A stretch of DNA of 64,000 nt, taken from contig CM075941.1 of assembly GCA_038030265.1 (NCBI GenBank), forward strand, positions 43,090,164-43,154,163. Reading direction: 5' to 3'. Of the stretch, positions 20,952 through 32,000 are shown one piece after another. The DNA comes from Corythucha ciliata (taxonomy: Eukaryota; Arthropoda; Insecta; Hemiptera; Tingidae). How positions within the stretch are numbered: position 1 is the first letter of the stretch; every line of letters starts with the position of its first letter. Made by a program: the position numbers and the translations under genes. The notes beneath the pieces are model-generated. The model had not been told where the DNA came from and searched no databases. It saw nothing but the letters and a program-made list of their open reading frames with translations.

Positions 20952-20955
20952 ATCT

Positions 20956-21604
20956 ATCACATAGCTAAAGTGAATGGTTTCTCGAAATCCTGTGTTGACA
21001 GATTGATAGGAAACAAGAAGAGACAACTGCTGCTTAGACAATGTTTCCCGGCTTCCTTTCAAGCAGAAAGGAGTAAAGAAGAGGTAGCAGGCCCGTGGAT
21101 TTGTCTTCCGTATCTTGGACAGGCATCACTTGGTTTGGAGAGGATCCTACGGAAAAGAGTTTACAAGATAGCCTTTAAGAGTGTTGATACCGTGAAGGAG
21201 CTTGTAGGAAACGGAAAAGACAAAGTTAAAATGGTGGACAAAAGCGGTATATATAAATTGACGTGTGGGAAATGTGAATTAGCTACGTATTGTGGGCGTA
21301 CTGGTCGAAAATTTGTACGCGTTTTCGTGAGCATTTATCGAGGTCTGATTCTGCCTTTAAGGTTCTTGTGGGTGAGTGCGGTGCAGAGGGTTCAGAGCAC
21401 ATAGCCCAGGTTCTTGCGGTTGAGCAGTATGGGAGGCGGATGGAGGCGTTGGAGGGTTTATTTATTTCAAGGGAGTTGCTGGATAATCCTCACTGTCTAA
21501 ACGAGAGGATGGAAGGGGTTTCCTCCCCATTCAACTTGTTATTTAATACGCTTATCTCTTCTAGTCGTAGTAGTAAGAAAATCCCACTCAGTCAAATCAG
21601 TTAG
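20956..21604 (+). pseudogene. PLE RT C-terminus, linker and GIY-YIG endonuclease
   Basis: Continues the RT after the palindromic insertion: HIAKVNGFSKSCVDRLIGNK, a linker ending KVKMVDK, then SGIYKLTCGKCELATYCGRTG and RFREHLSRSDSAF. A single C missing near 21,313 (compared with the inverted copy) shifts the frame inside the nuclease. The GIY-YIG nuclease nicks target DNA for priming. The C-terminus SSKKIPLSQIS matches the inverted copy exactly. Confidence 0.85.
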
Positions 21605-21781
21605 TTGGAGAAGGTGTTGACAAGCCGATACATGGTGAAGCCTAATGTTACAATTGACAAAGTCATTTTTCTGATGTTTTTATTTTAAGGTAACTAATCT
21701 AGTCATTCATTGTTTCCTTGTGCTTTCATCATTGTTTGTTTAACCAACGTATCGTGTGTTTTTCTTTATTGATATGTAGTG

Positions 21782-21806
21782 CTGATGATGATCCGGTGGA
21801 TCGAAA
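21782..21806 (+). ncRNA. Hammerhead-ribozyme-like core, PLE copy
   Basis: CTGATGA, one base, a perfect stem II (GATCC/GGATC with loop GGT), then GAAA. This is the conserved hammerhead core, downstream of the nuclease stop where PLEs are known to carry such motifs. Stems I and III and the cleavage site were not resolved, although GAAA is followed by the palindrome ACCGGT. Confidence 0.6.
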
Positions 21807-21913
21807 ACCGGTTACACTGAATTAAATAATTAAAGTACCGTGGAGATTACTATTTTATTCGAGCTTTAATCCTAGCTGAAAAAAACTCCACAACATCGAG
21901 GTCATCCAAAGAA

Positions 21914-22546
21914 ATGAATTCGGACGCAAGTAATGCTTTTTGTGCCTCACAACAGATAGGAATATTTCACGCGATATCTGAGGAAGGGATTAGGTTAATT
22001 AACTCTTTAAACTTTTCACAATTGAAGGTTAAATATTTTGATTTAAAATTAAAATTTGGCATGGTTAACAGATGTATTTGGTTCAATACAACTTGTAGGA
22101 AAAATAATTTATACCCGAAGTATGTAGTTAACAATCCCATTTTCAAGAAATTCAATGGTGAAAGACGTCTTCACAAAAAGATCATGAATACAATTGTAAA
22201 CGAGGAGATTAAGAAAGGCTACCGTAGACGCGATTGTTTGAGTTTTTATTTGTATAGAGTTTGGAACCGACTTGTTACACAATGCAATGTTGTTGAGTGG
22301 GAAATCTTTGATAGAGACGTAAGGCTAAAGGTTCACGAAGTGTTAGTAGATGATAAAGTAAAACTGGATAGAAAAATAGCACACTTAAAGGAATTAAAGG
22401 ATATAGGTGAGGGGGAAAGGATAGGTAATAGGGAAGAGAGTAGAAAAGAATGTACTAACTGCTTTCCAAGAGTTGTTAATTTTTCGTCTGCAACTTTTTC
22501 TGCGAATGAAATTCACTTGTTAGAGAAGGGGTTAAAGCATAGTGAT
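21914..22546 (+). pseudogene. PLE N-terminal region, truncated by gypsy insertion or junction
   Basis: An ATG at 21,914 opens a basic, RT-free region with FDLKLKFG, then CTNCFPRVVNFSSATFSANEIHLLEKGLKHS, matching the block (VVNLS....E..LL.KGLK) that precedes the RT in Penelope proteins. At about 22,547 the sequence switches to gypsy protease in the next frame. It follows head-to-tail after the 3' end of the preceding PLE copy, a usual PLE tandem arrangement. The frame is open, so this part is not obviously old. Confidence 0.75.
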
Positions 22547-22902
22547 CGCCGACATGGACACTCCGATCATCGGTTCAGATTTTCTTGCCCACTTCTCTCT
22601 GCTTCCTGATCGTCGCAACACTCGTCTGATCGATTCAGTGACCGGTCTATCAACACCTTGTCTTCCAGGACGAACAAGTCAATCGAGCGTCAAAACCCGG
22701 TGATTCACTTCGTAGCAAGTCACCTTTTCACGCTGTCCTCGCCGAATTTCCTCAACTCACTCAACCGTCTGGAACTCAACGCGTCGTTCGACATTCTACC
22801 TTCCACTACATGAACACGACGCCTCATCCCCCTCTCTTCTCACGCGCCAGACGCCACTCTCCTGATCAACTGAAAACAGCCAAGTAGCCAGAATTCGACC
22901 TC

Positions 22903-24312
22903 ATGCTTCGCGAAGGTATTATCCGCCGCTCTGACAGCCCTTGGTCTTCTCCCCTCCACATGGTCCCGAAAAAGGATTCTAGCTGGCGCCCTTGCGGCGA
23001 TTATCGCGCCTTAAACGCCCGAACAATCCCCGACCGGTACCCCGTGCGCCACATTCATGATTTTAATCACCAGCTCCGTGGATGCTCCGTCATCGATCTT
23101 GTCAAGGCGTACACTCAAATCCCAGTCAATCCATCCGACATCCCAAAGACCGCCATCACGACGCCTTTCGGAATTTTCGAATTCCCTTTTATGAGTTTTG
23201 GCCTCCGAAATGCTGGCCAGACGTTCCAACGCTTCATCGATGAAGTCCCCCATGGCCTCGACTTTTGTTTCCCCCACGTCGACGACATCTTGGTATACTC
23301 CACCAACGCAGACACTCATCTCGCTCATCTCCGCGCTGTATTCGACCGCCTAGAGAGCCACGGCCTCCTCGTCAACACCAACAAAAGTGTCTTCGGTGTC
23401 AACACGATAACTTTTCTCGGATACGAAGTATCAGTTAAAGGTATTCGTCCACCTCCAGAACGCGTCGACGCTCTCTTAAACTTCGCCAAGCCACTAACAG
23501 CCGAAGGTCTCCGCCGTTTTCTCGGTATCTTGAATTTTTACCGCCGCTTTCTTCCCTCAGCTGCACAATTTCAAGCACCTCTCCATTCCGCTTTAACTGG
23601 TCTTCAAGGAAAAAACAAAATAGCTTGGACCCCAACGTTGGAGGCAGCATTTCAATCGTGCAAAGATCACCTCGCACAGGCCACCCTTCTCACTCACCCT
23701 GACCCAACAGCTACTCTCGCTCTTTTCACTGACGCATCACAAATTGCGGTAGGAGCATCTCTTCAACAACGCGTAGCTGATCAATGGGAACCTCTAGCTT
23801 TCTTCTCTCAGAAACTTACCCCTCGCCAGCAGCAATGGCCAGCGTTTTATAGAGAACTCCACGCTGTGTATGCTTCTATTCAACATTTTCGCCACTTCCT
23901 CGAACCACGTCCATTCACAGTTTTCACTGACCGCAAGCCTCTATTTTACGCTTTTCGACAACACAGAGACAAACTTCCTCCTATCCAAATCAATCAGCTG
24001 TCATTCATTTCCCAATTTACAACCGACATCCAACGCGTCAGCGGTTCCGCCAACGTTGTGGCCGACGCTCTATCTCGGATCAATTCAGTTAGCACCGATC
24101 CTCTCACACCGATCAACCTCAACACTCTTATACAAGAGCAAGCAAACGACGTTGAACTCCGTGATCTTGAGAAAATGGTCAATAACTCATCACTTCGTCT
24201 CAAGCGCGTCAAAATACCAGAATCGAACGCTACTCTTGTTTGTGACACGTCAATCCTTAACCTTCGACCATTCGTTCCCTTGTCACACCGACGCCGTGTT
24301 TTCAACTCAACC
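22903..24312 (+). pseudogene. Gypsy reverse transcriptase and RNase H, long open frame
   Basis: One long open frame, preceded by a TAG at about 22,885 within the normally continuous polyprotein (SPDQLKTAK then stop then PEFDLML). RT blocks: [48 protein letters not shown] and the catalytic VDDILVYS. The residue two before DD, usually Tyr or Phe, is His (FPHVDD), which may impair activity. The thumb, then RNase H ([24 protein letters not shown] end), follow. It is among the best-preserved enzymes in the window. Confidence 0.85.
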
Positions 24313-25040
24313 CAGGCGTCAAGTCTACCACTCGCCTCGTCACCGAACGTTACGTTTGGCCCCGAATTCGTCAAAACTGTCGATCGTGGACGCAATCCTG
24401 CATTCCATTTCAACGCGCCAAAATCTCTCGACACGTACGTTCTCCTACAGGTTTCTTCCCCCCACCTTCCGCACGATTTGAACACATCCATGTCGACATA
24501 ATTGGCTCTCTACCTCCTGCAGGCCCGTACCGCTACTGCCTGACAGTCGTCGACAGATTCACAAGATGGCCTGAGGTATGGCCACTGGAAGATGCAACTG
24601 CCAACAAAGTCGCTGAAGGGCTTCTTAATTGCTGGTTTTCTCGCTTTGGCTCACCTCTTCGAAATAACAACCGATCAAGGACGACAATTTGAATCCGACC
24701 TTTTCCACTCACTCGGATCAGCTTTTGGTGCTCACCGTCTACGCTCAACTTCTTACCACCAGAGCTCTAACGGTTTAGTCGAGCGCTTTCACCGACACCT
24801 CACCTGACCTCGACCTCGATTCCTGTTCCCATGCATTCCTCCGCGCTGACCATACTCGCCGCAGTTTACAACCACCCTACACGGGACCGTATCCCATCGT
24901 GAAGAGAAGCTCCGAAATCTCCACCCAGAGTCGCACGTTGCAACCATTTCGCCTCATCGCTCTCTCAATCCCTCATATCACACAACATCACGACGTCAAG
25001 TGCGCTTCGCTTCCGAGAGACTTCCAGTCTCCCCGTAGGG
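24313..25040 (+). pseudogene. Gypsy integrase, frameshifted
   Basis: A frameshift near 24,312 moves the integrase to another frame: the zinc region [15 protein letters not shown], the first catalytic Asp in [13 protein letters not shown] (about 24,480-24,510), then a second shift near 24,655 to [16 protein letters not shown] (second Asp) and NGLVERFHRHL (catalytic Glu, about 24,770). After a stop at about 24,806 an apparent deletion leads to the C-terminal QPPYTGPYPIV segment. All three acidic residues are visible but not in one frame. Confidence 0.8.
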
Positions 25041-25081
25041 GGTTATTTGTGGCGTCATCTTTTTGTTTTCTTTATTTTTGG

Positions 25082-25509
25082 TCATATGAGTAAATGAACA
25101 GTCTTTGGAGAAAATCGAAATAAAAAAGTTGATACAGTTCTTGGATCCATTTTATCAACGGAACATCGAAACTCGTTAGCTTCTTTCACTGCCGATTTTT
25201 CCCGCACGACGAAACAAAAACGAAAATGTGAAAAATAGTCTTTGATCACGATCAAATACCTGCGCCCGTTGAATGATTTATCGAAAGGACCGCTGACGTC
25301 ACCTGACATCAGCTCTCCTGAACCCTGGTACCAAATGACAGCCGGTGTGCCTTTCCGAATTGACAAGGACCACAGAGTTCTTTGCTAGGTTTGACCGCGA
25401 TACCCAGCTCAGATTGCAGCTTGGCTCGAATAATTATATTGTTTGTCCAGGTGTCCCCATCGCTCATGGTACAATTGCAAGGTATCGGTACCTTCGACTT
25501 GATTAACAC
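25082..25509 (-). pseudogene. Copia integrase N-terminal half, truncated
   Basis: The - strand shows the end of the zinc region (CGPCQFGKAHRLSFG, about 25,385-25,340), then in another frame the catalytic-core start LMSGDVSGPFDKSFNGRRYL and VIKDYFSHFRFCFVVREKS. The first Asp (GDVSGP) is present; the second Asp and Glu are lost with the truncation at about 25,082. Confidence 0.75.
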
Positions 25510-25602
25510 ACCGTTCTTCAGGATGAACCGAATGAAATGATGCTCGATTCAGCGTTCCATGCTGTTGTCTAGTTCCAGTGAAAACAACCTTTCCATCGAC
25601 GA

Positions 25603-26004
25603 TTAATTTACATTCACAAGGATCCGATTCGAATTTCCTTGTAGGATTTCGATCGTGCGCTGCCAGTACGGAGAAAAGATTCCGAGAAATTTCGGGAACG
25701 GGTTAAGTGTCCAATTTTTCAATTTACCGTTTGAAAAGTTTGTTACTTCGATAGTTCCGCTGCCGAATGCTTTCAATTTCTTGTTGTTTGCCGCGGTTAC
25801 AACAAAATCTCCAGAGAATGGCTCATAATTTTTGAACCAATTGAAATTTTGGGAAATGTGCTTAGTTGCACCGTTGTCAACCCACCAATGATCATTCGTA
25901 GATACTGTCAAAACGTCACTACTGACAGATATTAATGCCGTTTTCGTTTTTATTGACTGTTGTTCCGGTTCCACGAGCACGAGCGGGGTACGGTGGTTGA
26001 CCAT
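25603..26004 (-). pseudogene. Copia protease fragment
   Basis: The - frame contains WWVDNGATKHISQN at about 25,893-25,852. This is the copia aspartic protease active site (normally W..DSGA.NH), with the usual DSG as DNG. The flanks (VVTAANNKKLKAFGSGTIEV) fit the protease core. It overlaps the gag frame end and precedes the integrase. Confidence 0.75.
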
Positions 26005-26920
26005 CGGCTTTCCAGCGATCGCATTGCTTTAGCCAATGACCTTTCACGTTGCAGTATTTGCAAATAACGACAACCAGTTTGTTTCCGCCGTTCGTAGATT
26101 TTTCAAATTTATTGCAGTCCGTAAAATGAGGCTTGTTTGTTTTCCGAACAAACTTACCCTTGTTGCCGCTGCGTACCTCTAAAACTTCGCCTGACGCGTT
26201 TGACGTAGGTACGGGGGCGATGTTTCTCTCGTGAAGAATGAGCGCGGATGAGAGATCATCAATCGTTTTGTCGTTGTTTGCCTTCATTAATAGGTAGCTC
26301 GATTTGAAGGTTTCAAGCCGTTTAGACAGAATATGAAGGACTTTCGGGACGGAGAGAAGCTCAAGAAGACGTTCAACGCTTTCGATTTTACGCGATGCTG
26401 ATTTTTAATACGAGCTAAAACTGATGGAGCGTCTTCGCTTTCAGACCATTCGACACTAAACAAATCGAGGTACTGACGAAAAAGCTGGTCTTCCGCTTTA
26501 TTATCGAATTCATTTGTTAAAATTTCCCAAGCCTCCTTCGCAGAAATACGACCCGAAATTCGTTCGTGAAGCTCGTCGCTGACGAATTGAGATATAACTA
26601 TTTTAGCTTGGGGCTTGGGCCGAGCGTTTTATCCAAGATTCTAGTTGTTCTTTTTCAGCTTTCGTCGGAGTTTCTGTAAGGGTAGGCTTGGTAGATTTAC
26701 CTTCAATTATGTCGATCGCGTTGAAGTACTCCAGCACGTCCACTACTTTGTCTCTCCGTTGAGGCCAATCATCGGCTCCTTTTAGCGGTTTTATTCCCTT
26801 GACGAATTCCATGGCCGATGGAAAAGTGATGAAATGTACTCGCACACTAATCACTTGAGAGGGGAAAAACGAAAACGCCACTTTAGGTGTCCGCGCGATG
26901 AAAACACTAAAACTCATAAC
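25919..26920 (-). pseudogene. Copia gag with zinc knuckle, frameshifted
   Basis: The - strand starts MSFSVFIARTP and carries the copia gag block SAMEFVKGIKPLKGADDWPQ. A continuation in other frames (ELHERISGRISAKEAWEIL) belongs to the UBN2-type gag domain. A final open stretch holds the zinc knuckle CKYCNVKGHWLKQC (C-x2-C-x4-H-x4-C, about 26,065-26,024). Gag forms the particle and the knuckle binds RNA. Frame breaks lie near 26,600 and 26,300. Confidence 0.8.
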
Positions 26921-26935
26921 CTTTTGATTTTATTT

Positions 26936-27123
26936 TGTTATTAGAACGCGAAAAACATTATTGTATTTTATTTAATGGAAAGAACTTTATTTTAATCGAC
27001 GGAACGAAAACGAGGAGGAGTGCTTTTTTTAGAATCGGAGACCCCAGTACACAACAGAACCGTTACCGTGGAAACGAAAAGAATAGTTACCGCGCGTGTT
27101 ACAAAATTGTGAGAATAAATTCA
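26936..27123 (-). repeat. 5' LTR of copia element
   Basis: 188 bp, TG...CA, matching the solo LTR at 16,268-16,455. Immediately inside, on -, GGTTATGAG resembles the internal tRNA-iMet primer site used by copia elements and overlaps the gag start codon. Confidence 0.8.
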
Positions 27124-27296
27124 ATAGTCGATAATTATTATTGCTGAAGCCTAACTTGAATAGTAAAAGAAGCTCACAAGTTTCGTACAACCATTTTTTT
27201 AAATGAACTACAACAGACAATGCGCTACTAACGTTGGAAAGTTTCACCTTTAGTAGCTCGGTAGCTGCTACTGAATAGTATAGCAGGTATTGAGTG

Positions 27297-27396
27297 TTCA
27301 CATTATGCTACTAGCGCAGCTACAAGTAGCTTCCTGCTAGTAGCGCGCTACTAGTAGCTTCCTGCTAGTAGCGCGCTACTAGTAGCCTAATGTGAA
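27297..27396. mobile_element. Small fold-back element (CTACTAGTAGC-rich)
   Basis: Starts TTCACATTATGCTACTAG and ends with the inverted CTACTAGTAGCCTAATGTGAA. Inside, a ~28-bp phrase (AGTAGCTTCCTGCTAGTAGC...) is repeated twice in tandem. A related end occurs at about 12,150. No coding capacity. Confidence 0.65.
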
Positions 27397-27406
27397 TGGG
27401 TCTTAA

Positions 27407-27546
27407 GGCCCGCTTTATCAATCGTTGATTAAAGAGCTGACTGAAGAAGCCATCTGTTTCATGATTAAAAATTGCGTAATGGTTCGCAGATGATTTTTCT
27501 AAATCGGTTCTTTAATTTTTTTAATTGACAATTGCTAAAGCGGGCC
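27407..27546. mobile_element. 140-bp MITE
   Basis: Imperfect terminal inverted repeats starting GGCCCGCTTTA and extending about 30 bp (the right arm carries an extra T-rich insertion). TTAA on the left and TAAA on the right may be a decayed target duplication. Non-coding. Confidence 0.65.
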
Positions 27547-27663
27547 TAAAGTTTAATAACCGAACGCGTTTAAAAACTTGAATTAGCGGTTTTCCCTATT
27601 TCATTCCTGAATTAGCGATTTTTCTAAATTTTAGCCGCGATTTAATTAGCGGCGATTTCTTTC

Positions 27664-28156
27664 AATGAGGAAGTAACATAAAAAAGAAAAATCGCTGGAA
27701 ACATTTTTTTCGAAGGAAAATGACAAAATATGAACAGGAATTGAATATTAGTTCATAAATGATTGATTTCGATTTATAGCGAAATAATAAAATTTGCCAA
27801 TTTTTTTTTGTTACCTTAAACGGCCGGTCTGTGACTCGTGACGTAGTAATGGGGTTGTGACCCCTCCCAACCCTCCACATCATTGCTGTTATCATGTCTT
27901 GCCCCTTCTTGTCCTTCCCATTCTCTTAAGTCCTATTGTTTGATTTGTGGGAAGCTATTGTGAAGGCTATGCAAATGCTGTTATTACGTCATCAGTCTAT
28001 CTAGCCTATTTCAAATGGGTCCCGCAACCCAATAGTTTTAAAAATTAATAAAAAAATATAGGGCCTGATTTTATTTGAACGGATTGGGTTTTCATGAGTT
28101 TTGGTACCCAAGCTATTACGACAGCATGATTTTGGAAAATGTGTTGCTTCCTCATT
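27664..28156. mobile_element. 493-bp MITE, copy 1 (AATGAGGAAGTAACA ends)
   Basis: Inverted ends AATGAGGAAGTAACA and TGTTGCTTCCTCATT. The whole element matches 56,362-56,825 in inverted orientation with scattered differences. No transposase is present; the family of the autonomous partner is unknown. Confidence 0.75.
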
Positions 28157-28940
28157 CCATAAAAGTGGCAAATCTGTACACAGTGAATCGGCGATTTTTT
28201 CTCAATTTTGGTCTGGAAGTTTCATAATATAGAGATTCCGCGAATGAGCGCTTTTTCACAGTGTTAGCCACGGATATTAGCACTTTTCCCCTACTTTTTG
28301 CGGCGTACTTTCCCCCCAGAACAGCATATTATTAGTGCGCCCTCCCATCTTTATCCGTTCAAGGACCTATAAAAAAAAAAAACTGGGGATCAGCGTATTT
28401 TCTCTATTTTAGCCGGAAAGTTACCCCCAGAAGGCGCGAATTCTCTCAATTTGAGCCTTCAGATAGCACTTTTGTGGGATAAATCAATATACAACTAATC
28501 TTATTGCTGAAACTGTATAACGTTCCATTCCGCGACCTGTGTCGGATTGACCGAAAATCGTCGAAAGGAGTCAATAATCATTAATCACCGTTCAACCGTA
28601 TACCAAAACTCGTTTTCACATACCTACAACCTAAAAATCCTCATTTTTGCCATCTTTAAGCTTTTCGGGGAGCCTTCTCTGGTAGGGGTCCCGGGGCAAT
28701 CCGCCACCCTTGCCTCTCAGAACAAGAGGAGAAAAAAACGCTAATTCACCCCCTAGCCCAGTAGGGAAGGAAGGAAAATATTTTTGTCACAACACGGGTA
28801 TAGACGTGCTTATTTGCATATCCACGCCGATTGGTGCAGAGATGTTTAACTTATCAGGTTTGTAGTGCATTTAAGAAGTGAATCACGAAAAATAGCTAAG
28901 CACAGTTTTTTTTATTTTTAAAAAATTGAAAAGAATTTGG
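28157..28940. other. Upstream region of the NRF-like gene with minisatellite A remnants
   Basis: Degenerate family A phrases (ttagc..ttttt..caatttt) occur at about 28,190-28,490 in inverted orientation. The rest shows no gene. Confidence 0.5.
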
Positions 28941-28945
28941 TTATC

Positions 28946-28953
28946 TATATAAG
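28946..28953 (+). promoter_or_regulatory. TATA box of the NRF-like gene
   Basis: TATATAAG lies 129 bp before the proposed start codon at 29,075, implying a transcription start near 28,975-28,985 and a short leader of about 95 nt. Position and match are good, but it is a prediction. Confidence 0.5.
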
Positions 28954-29074
28954 AGTGGGATAAGATATACCAGAAACCACTCGATATTTAACTTTTTATT
29001 GAGGCTCCCTCCTCTCCCTCCTGTCAACGACAAGCGTCAACCTCACAAAACAGTTTACGCGTTGATCGCCCAGG

Positions 29075-32000
29075 ATGAGCGTCCCGGGTCGAATCGGTTT
29101 GTTGTCACTCCCGCTGCTGATTATAGTGACGGCGACGGCGGCTGTGGTGACAGTTCAACCAGCCGCACTAGACGAGTCGAACGCTGCGACGCAGGAGGCC
29201 CTGAAAATATTCGCGACTGAGTCCGGTAGTGTGGTCGCTGGCCTGTACGACGAGTTGATTCAAGCGTTGGCCGTCATCGAGGACACCTCGGATGAGGACG
29301 TGTGGAATTGCGTTCTCGGCATGGTCACCTTTGCCAAGGGATTGTCCAGTTTTCAAATGTGGGCATTGGCCAGTAAGCGTTTCCTTTTCTTTTTTTTCTC
29401 TATCACTTTCTCTCTCTCTGTCTTTTGCTGGTACTTTGACCACAACGTCATTGTGGAATTCCCGTAGCAGAAATCGAGTTCGCCTCTCTTAGTTAGGTTC
29501 GTCATAAGCCCAAAGGCCCAAGGCGAGAATGTTACTGGTGAGGACCTTTTTTGGAGATAGGAGATTGTCTTTATTATTATTATTAGTCTTTGTTTTTTGT
29601 GGGAATCACCTTTTTCCCCCCTTTAACTAACGTGGCGATTTCAGGTCAAGTGTATCACGATGATATCAATAACAAATGAATCAACAAGTGTGTGTGATTC
29701 ATTTCAACACATATTGCGATCACTCGACGAGTTTACTAAGATCTTACATCAAAGTCTGAGTGTTGTGAATTTTTACGTTGAAAATAGTCGACGCGTCGCT
29801 CCAACGTGGAAATAAAGGCGAAATCTCAACCACTTGATGTATGAAGTCGCTTTGCGAGGAGTGGAAAACGCGCGTGCTACGTGACGATAGAGGTTAAGAT
29901 GATACAGCGTGCGTGACGGCTGTAAATCTTGGGTTTTAAGGAAAGCCTGCTTAAATTAGAAGGGTACTCGAGTAATCGAAAGCATCCAGGCTTATAAGAC
30001 CAGGCCAATAAGACCGTCTGCAGGGTGGTTGAGGGGATTTGGAGGTGCATTTTCGGGGGTTTATTTTTGAGGCAAAACTTCTGTCGCCAGTTCTTGAGTG
30101 TACAATTATCTGTAGGCTCACAGTCATGTGCATGTTTATAATATAGAAAAAGCGATCATGCCCAAACTCGACCGTGCAGCACTTTTCACTGCTCAAATTC
30201 AGAATAAACATTTACTATTACTTTATTATTATTACTTTATTTATTTCCCGTCGGTCACGTAGACATGGGCACGTCAAAATTAAAGATATCAAAACATCAA
30301 AGATATGCGTACATAACAAACAAGACAAAGTAACAAACAACAAAACAACTTATAAATCTGTCATAGAAATAATAATTTATAAGACAATCGTGAAGAAATC
30401 ATTTACATCGTACAATACTTTGTCTATTAACAATACTTTTATGGCTCTGCGAAATTTCTTCATTGGTAGCTCCCTAATGCTCAAAGGTAGAGCGTTGTAC
30501 ATTTTGAATGACAAGTATAAATGGCTATTAATAGTCTTACTCAGCCTGTAAAATGGAAGAGCAAAATCACTTCCGTTCCGCAAATTGAAATCGGTCTTGC
30601 AACGGACTTGTCCCGATTCTTCCGCCTGCCCATGGGCATAACACAAACACTCTAGGACGTAAAGTGATGGCAGAGTCAATATTCGATGATCACGAAACAG
30701 GTCAACACAATGTTCAGAACTGCTAACACCCTTAATTATACGCACAGCTTTCTTTTGTAAAAGAAAAGCACGTTTAGAAGAGCTAGAATTACCCCACAAA
30801 ATAACTCCATATGATATAAGTGAATGGAACAGCCCATAATAAACATTCAAAGGGAATGACAGGTCTCAGTCTCCTGATTACAAATAATACCCGGCTCAAT
30901 CTTTTACAGAGGTGGTCCACATGTTGAGTCCAACCAATCTTAGAGTCCAGCCAGAGACCCAAGAACTTGACTGGCGCACAGTCTGTATCAGGCAACTGCC
31001 TCAAACCGAAGACCAGAAGTTTGGTTTTTTCATTGTTCAAAAGCAAGTCATTACTCAATAACCAGCCCTCAACCTCTCCAAGTTCCCGGGCTAGGTTCGT
31101 TAAGAGCGTATCAATATCGGAACCACTCGCTCTTAATGTCGTATCATCCGCAAACAAAGTGACTAAAGCTCTTGTAAAGGATGGGAGATCATTAATCATT
31201 ATGAGAAAGAGCAATGGCCCAATGACAGATCCTTGCGGAACTCCACTTTCAACAACAGTAGTGTCAGACCACTCATGCTGGAAGACAACCCTTTGTTTCC
31301 TGTTCGATAGGAAATCTGATAGAAGGTCCAGAGCTTTATCATGAAAACCATATTTCTTTAACTTCCCAACCAGTTTGTCATGGGTAATGCTATCAAAAGC
31401 ACGTGATAAGTCACAGAAAGCGGCTGCCGTGTACGATTTTTCCTCGAAGGACCGATAAACGTCCTCGACAAAAGACAACACAGCTTGAACAGTACTTCTT
31501 CCCCTACGAAACCCATACTGACCAGGGTACAAAAGGCCGTTTTCAGAGAGGAAATCGTACATCTGAGAATAAATCGCTCTTTCCAACACTTTAGAAAATA
31601 CTGAACAAACGGAAATGGGGCGCCAATTGCTGCAGTCACTCTGAACGCCTTTGCCCTTATAAAGAGGAACGACTTTCGCGACCTTCAACACATCTGGGAA
31701 AACTCCCTCCCGAATACACAAATTGATTACTGAGGTCAGAGGCTTCACAATGACGTGTATGATTGACTTAAGGAAAACTCGTGAATGTCAGTGGATCCAG
31801 TGGATGCCAAGTTATTAACAATGCCTATGCAGTCTGATTCACTAATAGGCTTAAAATTGTACAACACAGAACTTTTTTGGCAATCAGCCATCTGAAACTT
31901 GTCGACATCTATATCATTTTGTTGGACACTAATTTTAATTTTGTCGGAGACTTTCTCCACAACATCAACCAGATAATTACTGAAATCTGAAGCATTTATA

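Larger units (their letters stand above)
18109..22546. mobile_element. Penelope-like element complex (inverted 3' end, RT-EN copy, start of a second copy)
   Basis: From left to right: an inverted copy of the 3' part (nuclease plus 3' region; 18,109-18,960, -); RT on + (18,961-19,853); a palindromic LTR insertion (19,854-20,951); the RT end, linker and GIY-YIG nuclease on + (20,956-21,604); the 3' region with a hammerhead-like core (to about 21,913); then the N-terminal region of another copy on + (21,914-22,546), cut by a gypsy element. Inverted partial copies and tandem head-to-tail copies are known PLE arrangements. Frameshifts show that it is inactive. Confidence 0.85.
22547..25081 (+). 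mobile_element. Ty3/gypsy pol (protease end to integrase, start of 3' LTR), 5'-truncated
   Basis: On + from a protease fragment (DTPIIGSDFLAHFSLLPDRR) through RT, RNase H and integrase to a polypurine tract (about 25,036-25,042) and TGTGGCG at 25,048, probably the 3' LTR start. The 5' half (LTR, gag) is missing at the junction with the PLE, and the LTR is cut by the copia element. Codon use is more GC-rich than the surroundings. Confidence 0.85.
25082..27123 (-). mobile_element. Ty1/copia retrotransposon, 5' half (5' LTR, gag, protease, integrase start)
   Basis: On - from the 5' LTR (27,123-26,936), gag begins within a few bases of the LTR, followed by a zinc knuckle, protease and the N-terminal half of integrase. 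The element ends abruptly at about 25,082 against the gypsy remnant, so RT, RNase H and the 3' LTR are absent. The domain order gag-PR-IN identifies copia. Confidence 0.85.

Noticed and set aside
28999..29220. Upstream alternative start for the NRF-like gene
   Set aside because: That frame lacks the signal peptide and NRF residues and does not join exon 2; the frame from 29,075 does.
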